A stretch of DNA of 34,814 nt from contig CALFIY010000022.1 in the NCBI GenBank assembly GCA_937877595.1, forward strand, positions 1-34,814, read 5' to 3'. Positions 6,948 to 15,307 of the stretch are shown here, piece after piece; within the stretch, counting starts at the first letter, position 1, and each line of letters opens with the position of its first letter. A program made the translations under genes and the position numbers. The notes beneath the pieces were generated by a model. That model saw only the letters and a list, made by a program, of their open reading frames with translations, was not told the DNA's origin and ran no database searches. The DNA comes from an uncultured Prevotella sp. GTDB lineage: Bacteria; Bacteroidota; Bacteroidia; Bacteroidales; Bacteroidaceae.

Positions 6948-7364
6948 ATGCGTGGAAAGACAAGAGTAAGGCAAATATTCCTGGCAGCAAGTGCCTCCAT
7001 TGTGCTGGCCATACTCTTCTACTGGAAAGGTGCTACAGAGATCCCTGCAGGCTTGAGCGCCGGCGCAGAAGAGCGGCAGTCGGCACTGCTGGCCGTCACT
7101 CCGCAGCGGCAGCACCACGAAGCCACGCTGACCGACGCCTCACAACTCTATCGCGTCTGCAGTTCGCGGCCACAACGCATAACCCATTCGCAAAGTTCCA
7201 GAACGGGACGCACCGTAACGCCGTTTGGCAGTCTGCCATGGCGGCATATTGTCTCACACACAGCATTTTCCCACGACAACAGATGCAGGCAGGAGACTGC
7301 CCCGTTCTGTTCGCCGGCCTCGCGGCTATACTACGTCATAGCGCTGAGGCACATCATTCGTTAG
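6948..7364 (+). CDS. Small hypothetical protein with N-terminal membrane segment
   Basis: The 138-residue protein is not recognised as a named family. A basic start (MRGKTRVR) is followed by one hydrophobic helix (IFLAASASIVLAILFYW, about residues 10-26), so it is membrane-anchored or secreted. The rest is basic and rich in Arg, Ser and Thr, and ends with aromatic LYYVIALRHIIR. Similar short basic proteins ending in a YYVIALR-like motif seem common in Bacteroidales (impression, not searched). A full-consensus promoter lies just upstream, which supports a real gene. A function cannot be given. Confidence 0.6.
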   Translation: MRGKTRVRQIFLAASASIVLAILFYWKGATEIPAGLSAGAEERQSALLAVTPQRQHHEATLTDASQLYRVCSSRPQRITHSQSSRTGRTVTPFGSLPWRHIVSHTAFSHDNRCRQETAPFCSPASRLYYVIALRHIIR

Positions 7365-7461
7365 GGCAACATGGTAAGCTGTGAAAGCCTGCAGGGTGTT
7401 TTCACAACATTGCATGCTACCCTGTCTACATTATTGTTTATTAAAAAAATGTGCAACAACT

Positions 7462-7851
7462 ATGCCAAGTATAAAGAACTTGGAGATGGCTGGTGCTGTC
7501 TCCGCATATAAGAATATAGAGATAAAGAAATCATTGTTTTCCACCAAGGTTATCTTCCTGCCTACCCAGAGCCGCGTAAAGGTGTTCGTCATGGAGTACA
7601 CTCCGTCGGAGGGCGAACGCGTGGCACGTCTGCTGGGCATGCCTTGCGACAAGATGGCTGCAGCACTCGAGAAGGAGGGCAAGCCCGTGGCTGGTGCCAA
7701 TGGCCACTACAGACTGGAGGCATGCCTGAGCGACGACCGCCAGTTCTGCGCCCTGCAACTCTTCTGCTACGTAGACTTCGGCTATCGCGCTTCTACCGAG
7801 CCTCTTTTCTACGAGGGTATCAACGCCGAAGTTGCAGCGCGCATCCTGTAG
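7462..7851 (+). CDS. Hypothetical protein
   Basis: With the start at 7462 (MPSIKNLEMAG) the protein has 129 residues. A longer frame from 7381 adds a cysteine-rich, unlikely N-terminus. The sequence has alternating strands and a helix (VIFLPTQSRVKVFVMEY, EGERVARLLGMPCDKMAAAL, then DDRQFCALQLFCYVDFGYR). It looks like a compact soluble alpha/beta domain without a signal peptide. Codon use (many gac, cgc, ggc) resembles the core genes. No family was recognised and the neighbours give no hint. Confidence 0.6.
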   Translation: MPSIKNLEMAGAVSAYKNIEIKKSLFSTKVIFLPTQSRVKVFVMEYTPSEGERVARLLGMPCDKMAAALEKEGKPVAGANGHYRLEACLSDDRQFCALQLFCYVDFGYRASTEPLFYEGINAEVAARIL

Positions 7852-7957
7852 ACCCCTGCGCCTTCAGGAAACAGCGATGCTAATTCTCACTGCGTCTTGA
7901 CATCTGTACAAGCACGCAGCGCCGACATTACAAGCCTTGTGTAGTTCCTGCATAAGG

Positions 7958-8010
7958 CTTGTTTTAATTTTAAAAAGCGTGTTTTCAAAAATAAAAGCAG
8001 TGTTTTCTCA
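7958..8010 (-). repeat. 21-bp-period AT-rich repeat (short copy)
   Basis: Read on the minus strand, the segment contains AAAACACTGCTTTTATTTTTG, then AAAACACGCTTTTTAAAATT, then AAAACAAGCC. The CACTG, CACG and CAAG cores are about 21 and 20 bp apart. The motif and spacing match the longer array at 21180-21299, which is on the other strand. Confidence 0.6.
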
Positions 8011-8257
8011 ATTAGGAACAGACTTTGAACCACTGGGGGAAGCATGGGCCGTCACGGCAAACACTCTGACGCCGCTCCAGTTTCAAATTCCTGAGACTGC
8101 AATAGGAAAGGAGACTATCTACGTGCGTATAATGGGTGTCGGCAGCGAACTGCTTTCCGACAAAAACACCATCGACGGCAGACGGGCGGGTGCTGAGCAG
8201 CGCGGAGTGACCATCGTCCGTTCGCAGGATGGCACGACACGCAAAGTAATAAAGTAA
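8011..8257 (+). pseudogene. Coding remnant of an unidentified protein
   Basis: The frame ending with TAA at 8255-8257 reads FEPLGEAWAVTANTLTPLQF, then GKETIYVRIMGVGSELLS and GVTIVRSQDGTTRKVIK. It has the strand-rich look of the C-terminus of an extracellular beta-sandwich protein. The only start (7937) would run through the AT-rich repeat as an unlikely peptide, so this is probably the tail of a lost gene. I do not recognise the family. The rest of 7852-8409 holds the repeat, this remnant and the purH promoter. Confidence 0.4.
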
Positions 8258-8312
8258 AAAAAACTCACTCGGACAAAAAATAAGCCCCTGCGCTGAGATT
8301 TCCACAAAAAAA

Positions 8313-8344
8313 TTTCTGCTGTAATGGCGGTTTTTGTAATTTTG
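8313..8344 (+). promoter_or_regulatory. Promoter for the purH-mre operon
   Basis: TAATTTTG (8337-8344) matches the -7 consensus TAnnTTTG. TTTC at 8313-8316, 20 bases upstream, is a near match to the TTTG -33 element. The leader to the ATG at 8410 is about 60 bases. Confidence 0.6.
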
Positions 8345-8409
8345 CAGTCTCTATTTATTAAATAGGTGTACAGAACACCAAAGCATTTTATCATTTTTAC
8401 ATATTTTCT

Positions 8410-9003
8410 ATGGCAGAGACAAAGAGAATTAAGACCGCACTCGTGTCAGTCTTCCACAAAGACGGCCTTGACGAGTTGCTGAAGAAGTTGAACGAAGAAG
8501 GAGTGAAACTGCTCTCTACCGGTGGCACGCAGGCATTCATAGAAAGCCTGGGCTACGAATGCGAGAAAGTGGAAAATGTGACATCGTATCCTTCGATACT
8601 TGGCGGACGCGTGAAGACGCTTCACCCGAAAGTTTTCGGAGGAATTCTGGCACGTCGCAGCAACGAAGGCGACCGCCAGCAGATGGCACAATACGAAATA
8701 CCAGAGATAGACCTTGTGATAGTCGACCTGTATCCTTTTGAGCAGACCGTGGCAAGCGGTGCTTCGGAACAGGACATCGTGGAGAAGATAGACATCGGCG
8801 GCATTTCGCTCATCCGCGCTGCTGCAAAGAACTTCGACGACGTGGTGATAGTTCCGTCAAAGGCTGAATACGGCATGCTGCTCGACCTGCTCAAAAAGCA
8901 GGGCGCCGAGACGACACGCCAGCAGCGCAAGGAATTTGCCGAGCACGCATTTGCTGTGTCGAGCCACTACGATACCGCTATTCACGAATGGTTTGCAAAA
9001 TAA
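8410..9003 (+). CDS. purH: IMP cyclohydrolase (stand-alone PurH N-domain)
   Basis: The 197-residue protein covers only the N-terminal MGS-like IMP cyclohydrolase domain of PurH. It carries ALVSVFHKDGLDELLKKL, LLSTGGTQAFIESLGY, ILGGRVKTLHPKVFGGIL and VDLYPFEQTV, then IGGISLIRAAAKNF. The enzyme closes FAICAR to IMP, the last step of purine synthesis. The normal bifunctional protein has about 510 residues, with the AICAR transformylase domain behind. Here a clean TAA is reached and the next gene is mreB, so the transformylase must be encoded elsewhere or replaced. The short frame is intact, so this is a natural single-domain form rather than a broken gene. It is the first gene of the cell-shape operon. 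Confidence 0.93.
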   Translation: MAETKRIKTALVSVFHKDGLDELLKKLNEEGVKLLSTGGTQAFIESLGYECEKVENVTSYPSILGGRVKTLHPKVFGGILARRSNEGDRQQMAQYEIPEIDLVIVDLYPFEQTVASGASEQDIVEKIDIGGISLIRAAAKNFDDVVIVPSKAEYGMLLDLLKKQGAETTRQQRKEFAEHAFAVSSHYDTAIHEWFAK

Positions 9004-9010
9004 GCACTGG

Positions 9011-9051
9011 CCATTGACTATTACCATTGACCATTGACCATTGACCATTGA
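9011..9051 (+). repeat. Heptamer repeat CCATTGA in the purH-mreB gap
   Basis: Four tandem copies of CCATTGA lie at 9024-9051 and one more copy at 9011-9017. They fill most of the 76-bp spacer between purH and mreB. A similar heptamer run (GTTGACA) is at 17619-17646. Confidence 0.85.
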
Positions 9052-9079
9052 TCATTAAATAATCAAATTATAAGTAAAA

Positions 9080-10102
9080 GTGGGATTTTTTAGTTTTGTA
9101 CAAGAGATAGCGATGGACCTTGGCACAGCCAACACCATCATCATTAGCGACGACAAGATAATGGTCGACGAGCCATCAGTAGTTGCACTCGATCGTCGCA
9201 CAGACAAAATGATCGCCGTCGGCAATAAGGCAAAAATGATGTATGAGAAGACTCACGACAACATCCGCACCATTCGCCCACTGCGCGACGGAGTGATTGC
9301 CGACTTCTCTGCCTGCGAGCAGATGATGCGCGGACTGATAAAAATGGTTCACACGGGTAGCCGTCTCTTCTCGCCGTCACTGCGCATGGTGATTGGCGTT
9401 CCTTCCGGCTCTACCGAGGTGGAACTGCGCGCCGTGCGCGACTCTGCAGAGCATGCTGACGGACGCGACGTGTACCTTATCTTCGAGCCAATGGCAGCAG
9501 CCATCGGTATAGGCATTGACGTTGAAGCGCCAGAAGGCAATATGATAGTCGATATTGGCGGCGGAACAACAGAGATAGCAGTGATTTCGCTGGGCGGTAT
9601 CGTTGCCAACAACTCCATAAAGGTGGCTGGCGACGACCTGACAGCCGACATCCAGGAATATATGTCGCGCCAGCACAACGTGAAAGTCAGCGAGCGCATG
9701 GCAGAGCGCATTAAGATAAGCGTAGGCTCTGCTCTCACCGACCTTGGCGACGAAGGCCCTGAAGACTACATTGTCCACGGTCCTAACCGCATCACTGCGC
9801 TGCCTATGGAAGTGCCTGTATGTTATCAGGAGATTGCCCACTGTCTTGACAAGACCGTGGCCCGCATCGAAACAGCCGTTCTGTCAGCATTGGAAAACAC
9901 TCCGCCAGAACTGTATGCCGACATAGTGAAAAACGGCATCTATCTCACTGGCGGCGGTGCACTGCTGCGCGGACTTGACAAGCGTCTGACCGACAAGATA
10001 AACATTCCGTTTATCGTGGCAGAAGACCCGTTGCACTGTGTGGCAAAGGGCGCAGGCATAGCGCTTAAGAACGTAGACCGCTTCTCGTTCCTGATGAGAT
10101 AA
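9080..10102 (+). CDS. mreB: Rod-shape-determining actin homologue MreB
   Basis: The 340-residue protein starts with GTG at 9080 (MGFFSFVQEIAMDLGTANT), the normal Bacteroidetes MreB N-terminus. Actin-fold ATP-binding motifs are visible: phosphate 1 DLGTANT (Asp13), phosphate 2 DIGGGTTE (158-165) and the adenosine loop LTGGGALLRG near residue 292. MreB forms membrane-bound filaments that steer the elongasome for lateral wall growth. mreC follows after 14 bp. Confidence 0.98.
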   Translation: MGFFSFVQEIAMDLGTANTIIISDDKIMVDEPSVVALDRRTDKMIAVGNKAKMMYEKTHDNIRTIRPLRDGVIADFSACEQMMRGLIKMVHTGSRLFSPSLRMVIGVPSGSTEVELRAVRDSAEHADGRDVYLIFEPMAAAIGIGIDVEAPEGNMIVDIGGGTTEIAVISLGGIVANNSIKVAGDDLTADIQEYMSRQHNVKVSERMAERIKISVGSALTDLGDEGPEDYIVHGPNRITALPMEVPVCYQEIAHCLDKTVARIETAVLSALENTPPELYADIVKNGIYLTGGGALLRGLDKRLTDKINIPFIVAEDPLHCVAKGAGIALKNVDRFSFLMR

Positions 10103-10116
10103 AAAAGAGTTAGGAA

Positions 10117-10983
10117 GTGAAAAACCTGCTGGAATTCCTACGTCATCACCACCACTGGCTACTCTTCGTAGTGCTGGAGGTGGTGAGTGTCGTTTTATTG
10201 TTCCGGCACAACAGTTATCAGGGAAGCCTGTGGATCTCTACAGCAAACACTGCAGCAGGACGGCTTGGCGAGGGGCGCGCTATGATAGAATCGTTCTTCT
10301 CTATGACGAGAGCCAACGAAGAACTCACACTTCGCAATTTCTATCTGGAGCGACAGGTAAAGCAGTTGCGCCAACTCTACGGCGAAGCAACAGGTGACGT
10401 AGGAGCCGCCGACCGCGAAGAAATGCGCTCGCTCAACCAGTACAAACTCATCCCGGCAAAGGTAATAACCAGCGAACTGCACCGAAGTAACAATCTGATG
10501 ACCATCAACAAGGGAAGCGCCGACGGCGTAGAGCCTGGAATGGGAGTTGCCTGCGGCCGTGGCATCGTGGGCGTGACATATATGGTTGGCAGCCACTACA
10601 CTGTGCTAATTCCGGTGCTTAATACCACGTCGCGCATCAGTTGCGCCATTCGCGGACAGGGATATTTCGGAGTGCTGCGCTGGGATGGCAAAGACCCTGC
10701 GGTGACTTATCTTGAAGATATTCCACGCCACGCACGCTTTAAGCGCGGCGACTGGGTGGAAACAAACGGTTACTCCACCATTTTCCCACCAGGAGTTCTC
10801 GTAGGAAGGATAGAGACCGTGTACAACTCACGCGACGGATTGTCGTACCGCATGAAGATACGCCTCTCAACAGATTTCGGATGCCTGCGCGACGTAGTGG
10901 TGATAGCCGACAAGTCGATAGCCGAGCGCACACGGCTGCTGCAGGCAGCCCGCGACTCACTGAAACTTAACGTAAGAGAATAA
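10117..10983 (+). CDS. mreC: Rod-shape-determining protein MreC
   Basis: The 288-residue protein begins with GTG. It has one N-terminal membrane helix (WLLFVVLEVVSVVLLF, about 14-29), then a coiled coil (NEELTLRNFYLERQVKQL, about 67-85), then the beta-rich periplasmic core with the family motifs NKGSADGVEPGMGV and GVTYMVGSHYTVLIPVLN, and GDWVETNGYSTIFPPGVLVG. MreC links MreB filaments to PBP2 and RodA in the periplasm. It lies between mreB and mreD with short spacers. Confidence 0.96.
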   Translation: MKNLLEFLRHHHHWLLFVVLEVVSVVLLFRHNSYQGSLWISTANTAAGRLGEGRAMIESFFSMTRANEELTLRNFYLERQVKQLRQLYGEATGDVGAADREEMRSLNQYKLIPAKVITSELHRSNNLMTINKGSADGVEPGMGVACGRGIVGVTYMVGSHYTVLIPVLNTTSRISCAIRGQGYFGVLRWDGKDPAVTYLEDIPRHARFKRGDWVETNGYSTIFPPGVLVGRIETVYNSRDGLSYRMKIRLSTDFGCLRDVVVIADKSIAERTRLLQAARDSLKLNVRE

Positions 10984-10987
10984 AGTA

Positions 10988-11494
10988 ATGTCAATAGACC
11001 TGCTGAAAAGGAGTCTGCTGTTTGTGGTATTTGTCGTGATGCAAGCCATGATACTGGGGCGCATCCACCTCTTCAACATCGCAACGCCGCTGCTCTATAT
11101 CTACTTCGTGGCAATGATACCGCGCAACTATCCAAAGTGGGCAACACTGCTATGGAGTTTTGCGCTTGGTCTGGCCGTTGACACCTTTGCCAACACGCCA
11201 GGCGTAGCAGCAGCGTCGATGACTCTGGCAGGACTGATACAACCCTACTTGCTGGAACTTTTCGTTCCGCGCGATTCCGCCAGCGACCTCTGTCCTTCTA
11301 TGCGCACCATGGGAGTTGCCAAGTTCACATATTACATCGTGATACTGACAGTAGTCTACTGTCTGGTGTTTTTCCTGCTCGATGCGTTCAGTTTTGCGTG
11401 GATAGTTGAATGGGCACTCTGCGTGGTGAGCAGCAGTGCGCTCACGCTGCTACTGATAATCACCATAGAGAGTTTTCGCCTGCGCCGAGCATGA
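10988..11494 (+). CDS. mreD: Rod-shape-determining protein MreD
   Basis: This 168-residue integral membrane protein has about five hydrophobic segments (LLFVVFVVMQAMILG, LLYIYFVAMI, LLWSFALGLAVD, YYIVILTVVYCLVFFLL, ALTLLLIITI). Position in the operon and the size identify it as MreD, a partner of MreC. Its TGA overlaps the ATG of mrdA (ATGA at 11491-11494), so translation is probably coupled. Confidence 0.93.
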   Translation: MSIDLLKRSLLFVVFVVMQAMILGRIHLFNIATPLLYIYFVAMIPRNYPKWATLLWSFALGLAVDTFANTPGVAAASMTLAGLIQPYLLELFVPRDSASDLCPSMRTMGVAKFTYYIVILTVVYCLVFFLLDAFSFAWIVEWALCVVSSSALTLLLIITIESFRLRRA

Positions 11495-13347
11495 ACAAAG
11501 ACTTCAATCTCGACAACCGACGCTACGTGATAGCCGGCATCGCTGTAGTGATAGTGGTGATATATATCATACGCCTCTTCACGCTACAGATTATGAGCGA
11601 TGACTACAAGAGGAATGCCGACTCGAACGCTTTCCTGAAAAAAATAGAGTATCCGTCGCGTGGAGTAATCAACGATCGCAACGGCCAGTTGCTTGTTTAC
11701 AATCAGCCAGCCTATGATATCATGGTTGTAATGAACGAAGCGAAAGACAGGCTGGACACTTTGGAATTCTGTCAGTCGCTAAACATTACGCGCGAGGATT
11801 TCGACCATAGGATGGAAACGATAAAAGACCGCTCAAAAAACCCCGGATACTCGCGTTTCACGCAGCAGATGTTTATGAGCCAGTTGTCCGACAAGGACTT
11901 CTCTGTTTTTCAGGAGCGCATGTTCCGTTTTCCGGGCTTTTACGTACAGCGCAGAAGCATACGCCAGTATCAGTATCCCTTTGCAGCCCACGTACTTGGC
12001 GACGTAGCAGAAGTTTCACCTGCAGATATCGAACAGGACGATTACTATATTCCTGGTGACTATATCGGGAAACTTGGTGTTGAACGCAGTTACGAGCGCC
12101 AGTTGCGCGGCGAGAAAGGAATGCAAATTCTGCTGCGCGATGCCCACGGGCGAATTCAAGGACGTTACCAGAATGGCGTTTTCGACCGCCGTCCTGTGCC
12201 AGGAAAAAATCTTACCCTTGCCCTCGACGCCAACCTGCAGGCTCTTGGCGAACGACTGATGGAAGGAAAGATAGGCTCTATAGTCGCAATAGAACCGTCA
12301 ACAGGCGAAGTGCTCTGCATGGTAAGTTCACCAAGTTACGACCCACGCATGATGGTGGGACGCGCACGCTCAAAAAACCATCGTCTGCTGAGCCAGAACG
12401 TATGGAAACCGCTTCTCAACCGCAGCATAATGGGCCAGTATCCTCCTGGTTCGACATTCAAGACCACTCAGGGCCTTACCTTTATGACCGAAGGCATTAT
12501 CCATCCCACCCAGACGTCATATCCCTGCCAGCACGGCTTTAATTTCAAGGGCCTTCACGTTGGATGCCACGGCCATGCTGCCCCGCTGCCTCTCGTACCA
12601 GCCCTTTCCACATCGTGCAATGGCTATTTCTGCTGGGGGCTTTACTATATGATAGGTGCAAAATCGAAGTACGGCACCGTGCAGAACGCTATGAACACAT
12701 GGCGCGACTATATGGTAAGCATGGGCTTTGGCTACAGACTCGGGATAGACCTCCCCGGCGAAGCGCGCGGCTTGATTCCAAATGCCGAATACTACGACAA
12801 GGCATACCGCAAGTCGTGGAACGGACTGACTATCATTTCCATTGCCATAGGACAGGGCGAGGTGAACGCCACACCATTGCAGATAGCAAATCTTGCAGCC
12901 ACCATAGCCAACCGCGGCTATTACTATATCCCCCACGTAGTGAAGCGCGTTGAGGGCGAGCCGCTTGACACCGTCTTCACACGCCGCCACTACACCATGG
13001 CGAAGCGCGAGGCCTACGACTACGTCGTGGCAGGAATGAGAGCCTCGGCCACTGGCGGCACATGCCACGAACTGGCAAAATACGACTTCATGGCATGCGG
13101 CAAAACAGGTACGGCGCAAAACCGCGGCCACGACCACTCAGTGTTTATGGGTTTCGCTCCTATGGACAAGCCGAAGATAGCAGTGGCAGTATATGTAGAG
13201 AACGGCGGATGGGGTGCAACGTACGGCGTGCCGCTCGGGGCACTTATCATGGAACAGTACATTCACGGACATCTCTCTGAGGCATCGGAGAAGCGAGCCA
13301 CGGAATTTCAGAACAGACATATCTCGTATGGCAACACCAACAGATAA
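11491..13347 (+). CDS. mrdA: Penicillin-binding protein 2 (elongasome transpeptidase)
   Basis: The protein has 618 residues. The start is ATG 11491, overlapping the mreD stop; an upstream frame-open start at 11410 lies inside mreD and is rejected. Features in order: short cytoplasmic end, one membrane helix (YVIAGIAVVIVVIYII, about 11-26), dimerisation domain with RGVINDRNGQLLVYNQPAYD, and the transpeptidase domain. The catalytic motifs are STFK (Ser321, Lys324), SCN (Ser375-Asn377) and KTG (538-540). It cross-links peptidoglycan during cell elongation together with RodA and is a target of beta-lactams such as mecillinam. Confidence 0.97.
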   Translation: MNKDFNLDNRRYVIAGIAVVIVVIYIIRLFTLQIMSDDYKRNADSNAFLKKIEYPSRGVINDRNGQLLVYNQPAYDIMVVMNEAKDRLDTLEFCQSLNITREDFDHRMETIKDRSKNPGYSRFTQQMFMSQLSDKDFSVFQERMFRFPGFYVQRRSIRQYQYPFAAHVLGDVAEVSPADIEQDDYYIPGDYIGKLGVERSYERQLRGEKGMQILLRDAHGRIQGRYQNGVFDRRPVPGKNLTLALDANLQALGERLMEGKIGSIVAIEPSTGEVLCMVSSPSYDPRMMVGRARSKNHRLLSQNVWKPLLNRSIMGQYPPGSTFKTTQGLTFMTEGIIHPTQTSYPCQHGFNFKGLHVGCHGHAAPLPLVPALSTSCNGYFCWGLYYMIGAKSKYGTVQNAMNTWRDYMVSMGFGYRLGIDLPGEARGLIPNAEYYDKAYRKSWNGLTIISIAIGQGEVNATPLQIANLAATIANRGYYYIPHVVKRVEGEPLDTVFTRRHYTMAKREAYDYVVAGMRASATGGTCHELAKYDFMACGKTGTAQNRGHDHSVFMGFAPMDKPKIAVAVYVENGGWGATYGVPLGALIMEQYIHGHLSEASEKRATEFQNRHISYGNTNR

Positions 13348-14803
13348 ACGACAACCAAGCATTCTTCGCTCGCTCGACTGGTGGACGATACTTATTTACG
13401 TAGCGCTGCTCAGTTTCGGATGGATAAGCGTGTGCGGCGCAAGTTATTCCTACGGCGAGACAGACATTTTCAGCCTCGCCACGCGCTCAGGCATGCAAAT
13501 TGTATGGATTGGCACGAGTATCATGCTTGGTTTTGTGATTCTCATGCTTGACGACCGGTTCTACGATACGTTTTCCTACATTATCTACGGGCTTCTTTTG
13601 ATACTCCTTTTTGCCACAATCTTCAACCCGCACACCATAAAAGGATCGCGTTCGTGGCTTGTGATGGGGCCACTGCGTGTTCAGCCGGCAGAGTTTGCTA
13701 AGTTTGCCACGGCCCTTGCACTGGCAAAACTTATGTCTACCTACGGTTACGACATTCATAAATGGCGCCATTTTGCTGTTACGCTTGCTGTAACTCTTCT
13801 GCCGATGCTCTTCATAGTGCTACAGCGTGAAACAGGTTCGGCACTTGTCTACGTGGCTTTCTTTCTAATGTTCTATCGCGAGGGAATGCCCGGCAGCATA
13901 TTGTTTACAGGCGTAGCCATGGTTGTCTACTTCGTTGTGGGAATACGCTATCAAGAGGTGTTCATGGACAGTTCGCCTACGTCGATAGGCCGCTTCACAG
14001 TAATGATGCTCATCCAACTGTTTTCCGCAGGCATGGTGTGGGTATACGGACACGACAAGCGAGTGGCTTGGCGCATAGGGCTCTACTGCATGGCCATAAC
14101 GTTGGCAGCCTACCTGATTACGCTTATTACCGGCATAAAACTGGACCTCGTCTATGTCCAACTGGCCACAACGGCTGTGCTTATAGGCTATTTGATTTGG
14201 CAGGGACTCGGCACGCGACTGCGCAATTACTATTTCATTGCGCTCTTCACGCTTGGCTCAGTTGGCTTCTTCTACGGCGCCGACTTCATCCTCAACAACA
14301 TGATGGAGCCACATCAGCGCACGCGCATCAACGTGCTACTCGGACTCGAGGAAGACCTTCGCGGAGCAGGATACAACGTTCACCAGAGCGAAATAGCAAT
14401 CGGCTCTGGCGGAATAGAGGGCAAGGGATTTTTAAATGGCACACAGACGAAACTGAAATTCGTGCCCGAACAAGACACCGACTTTATCTTCTGCACCGTA
14501 GGCGAAGAGGAGGGATTTCTCGGCTCGGCAGGAGTGCTGCTGCTCTTTCTGGCACTCATACTGCGGCTTATACATCTCGCCGAACGTCAGCCCTATCGTT
14601 TCGGCAGAGTGTATGGCTACTCCGTGATGAGCATTTTCCTTTTCCACGTGTTTATCAATGTCGGCATGGTGCTTGGATTGACTCCCGTGATAGGCATTCC
14701 GCTTCCTTTCTTCAGTTACGGCGGTTCTTCGCTGTGGGGATTTACCATTCTCCTCTTCATTTTCCTGCGTATCGACGCAGGCCGCAACCTCTCCCGTTCG
14801 TAA
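13328..14803 (+). CDS. rodA: Peptidoglycan glycosyltransferase RodA (SEDS family)
   Basis: The protein has 491 residues with the start at 13328 (MATPTDKRQ), overlapping the end of mrdA by 20 bp. It has multiple membrane helices. SEDS hallmarks include GSRSWL and the QPAEFAKFATALALAKLM stretch, QQ-type loop equivalents QRETGSALVY, FVPEQDTDFIFCTVGEEEGFLG, and near the C-terminus PLPFFSYGGSSLWGF. RodA polymerises glycan strands from lipid II with PBP2. At 491 residues it is longer than E. coli RodA (about 370), as is usual in Bacteroidetes. It is the last gene of the operon. Confidence 0.97.
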   Translation: MATPTDKRQPSILRSLDWWTILIYVALLSFGWISVCGASYSYGETDIFSLATRSGMQIVWIGTSIMLGFVILMLDDRFYDTFSYIIYGLLLILLFATIFNPHTIKGSRSWLVMGPLRVQPAEFAKFATALALAKLMSTYGYDIHKWRHFAVTLAVTLLPMLFIVLQRETGSALVYVAFFLMFYREGMPGSILFTGVAMVVYFVVGIRYQEVFMDSSPTSIGRFTVMMLIQLFSAGMVWVYGHDKRVAWRIGLYCMAITLAAYLITLITGIKLDLVYVQLATTAVLIGYLIWQGLGTRLRNYYFIALFTLGSVGFFYGADFILNNMMEPHQRTRINVLLGLEEDLRGAGYNVHQSEIAIGSGGIEGKGFLNGTQTKLKFVPEQDTDFIFCTVGEEEGFLGSAGVLLLFLALILRLIHLAERQPYRFGRVYGYSVMSIFLFHVFINVGMVLGLTPVIGIPLPFFSYGGSSLWGFTILLFIFLRIDAGRNLSRS

Positions 14804-14836
14804 TACGAAAGGGTAGGAGCCATCTGCGAGCGTGTG

Positions 14837-15307
14837 TTACTCCTCGCTGAGAGTTATGCCCACGTCGGAAACTCCAGGCAACATTTCGCGCTTCATATTA
14901 TGACGGATGTCAATATGCAGCGAGTCGCCTTCATTCAGTGCGAGTGTTGTGAGATGGAAACGATGCTGAAAACGCGTCACTCCGCGGCCCAACTGGTTTG
15001 CCTCCTTGTCTACGAGCAGACATGAGAGCGTGTCGCGCCGTGTCTGGAACGTTGGTATCACGGTCTGTTCGACTATCAGCGTCAAAGACATGAAAGGATA
15101 GTCGCCGCTGACACGCAGCCCGACTTCTTCCTTGTACTTCCCCGCAGTGGCAATAGGTGGAACGCCAAACGATATAGTGTCGTTTTTCTCCCATCCTGCA
15201 GTGGGAACCGATTCGTAGTGAGAATACGGCGTACTGATATGGCACGACGCAACAACCGTTGCGAGTGCCATATATATTAATAAGGTGTAAGATTTATTCC
15301 GTGGCAT
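14837..15307 (-). CDS. gldH: Gliding-motility-type lipoprotein GldH
   Basis: The protein has 156 residues. The start at 15307 (MPRNKSYTLLIYMAL) gives a standard lipoprotein signal ending in VVASC; a longer open frame upstream lies inside ricT. The mature part starts HISTPYSHYESVPTAGWEKNDTISF, split here as a short tyrosine/tryptophan-rich segment, and continues with beta strands (YPFMSLTLIVEQ), as in GldH. GldH is needed for gliding in Flavobacterium, but homologues occur in non-gliding Bacteroidales, where the role is unclear. The gene overlaps ricT by 14 bp and is the last gene of the minus-strand operon, convergent with rodA. Confidence 0.85.
   Translation of the reverse strand: MPRNKSYTLLIYMALATVVASCHISTPYSHYESVPTAGWEKNDTISFGVPPIATAGKYKEEVGLRVSGDYPFMSLTLIVEQTVIPTFQTRRDTLSCLLVDKEANQLGRGVTRFQHRFHLTTLALNEGDSLHIDIRHNMKREMLPGVSDVGITLSEE

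Noticed and set aside
9011..9051. Transposon ends or target-site duplications
   Set aside because: The heptamers are simple tandem copies with no inverted repeats or transposase around them.
11410..11490. 27-residue upstream extension of PBP2
   Set aside because: It lies inside mreD in another frame. The ATG at 11491, overlapping the mreD stop, gives the normal PBP2 N-terminus.
13214..13327. 38-residue upstream extension of RodA
   Set aside because: It is the shadow of the mrdA 3' end. MATPTDKRQ at 13328 is the sensible start just before the first membrane helix region.
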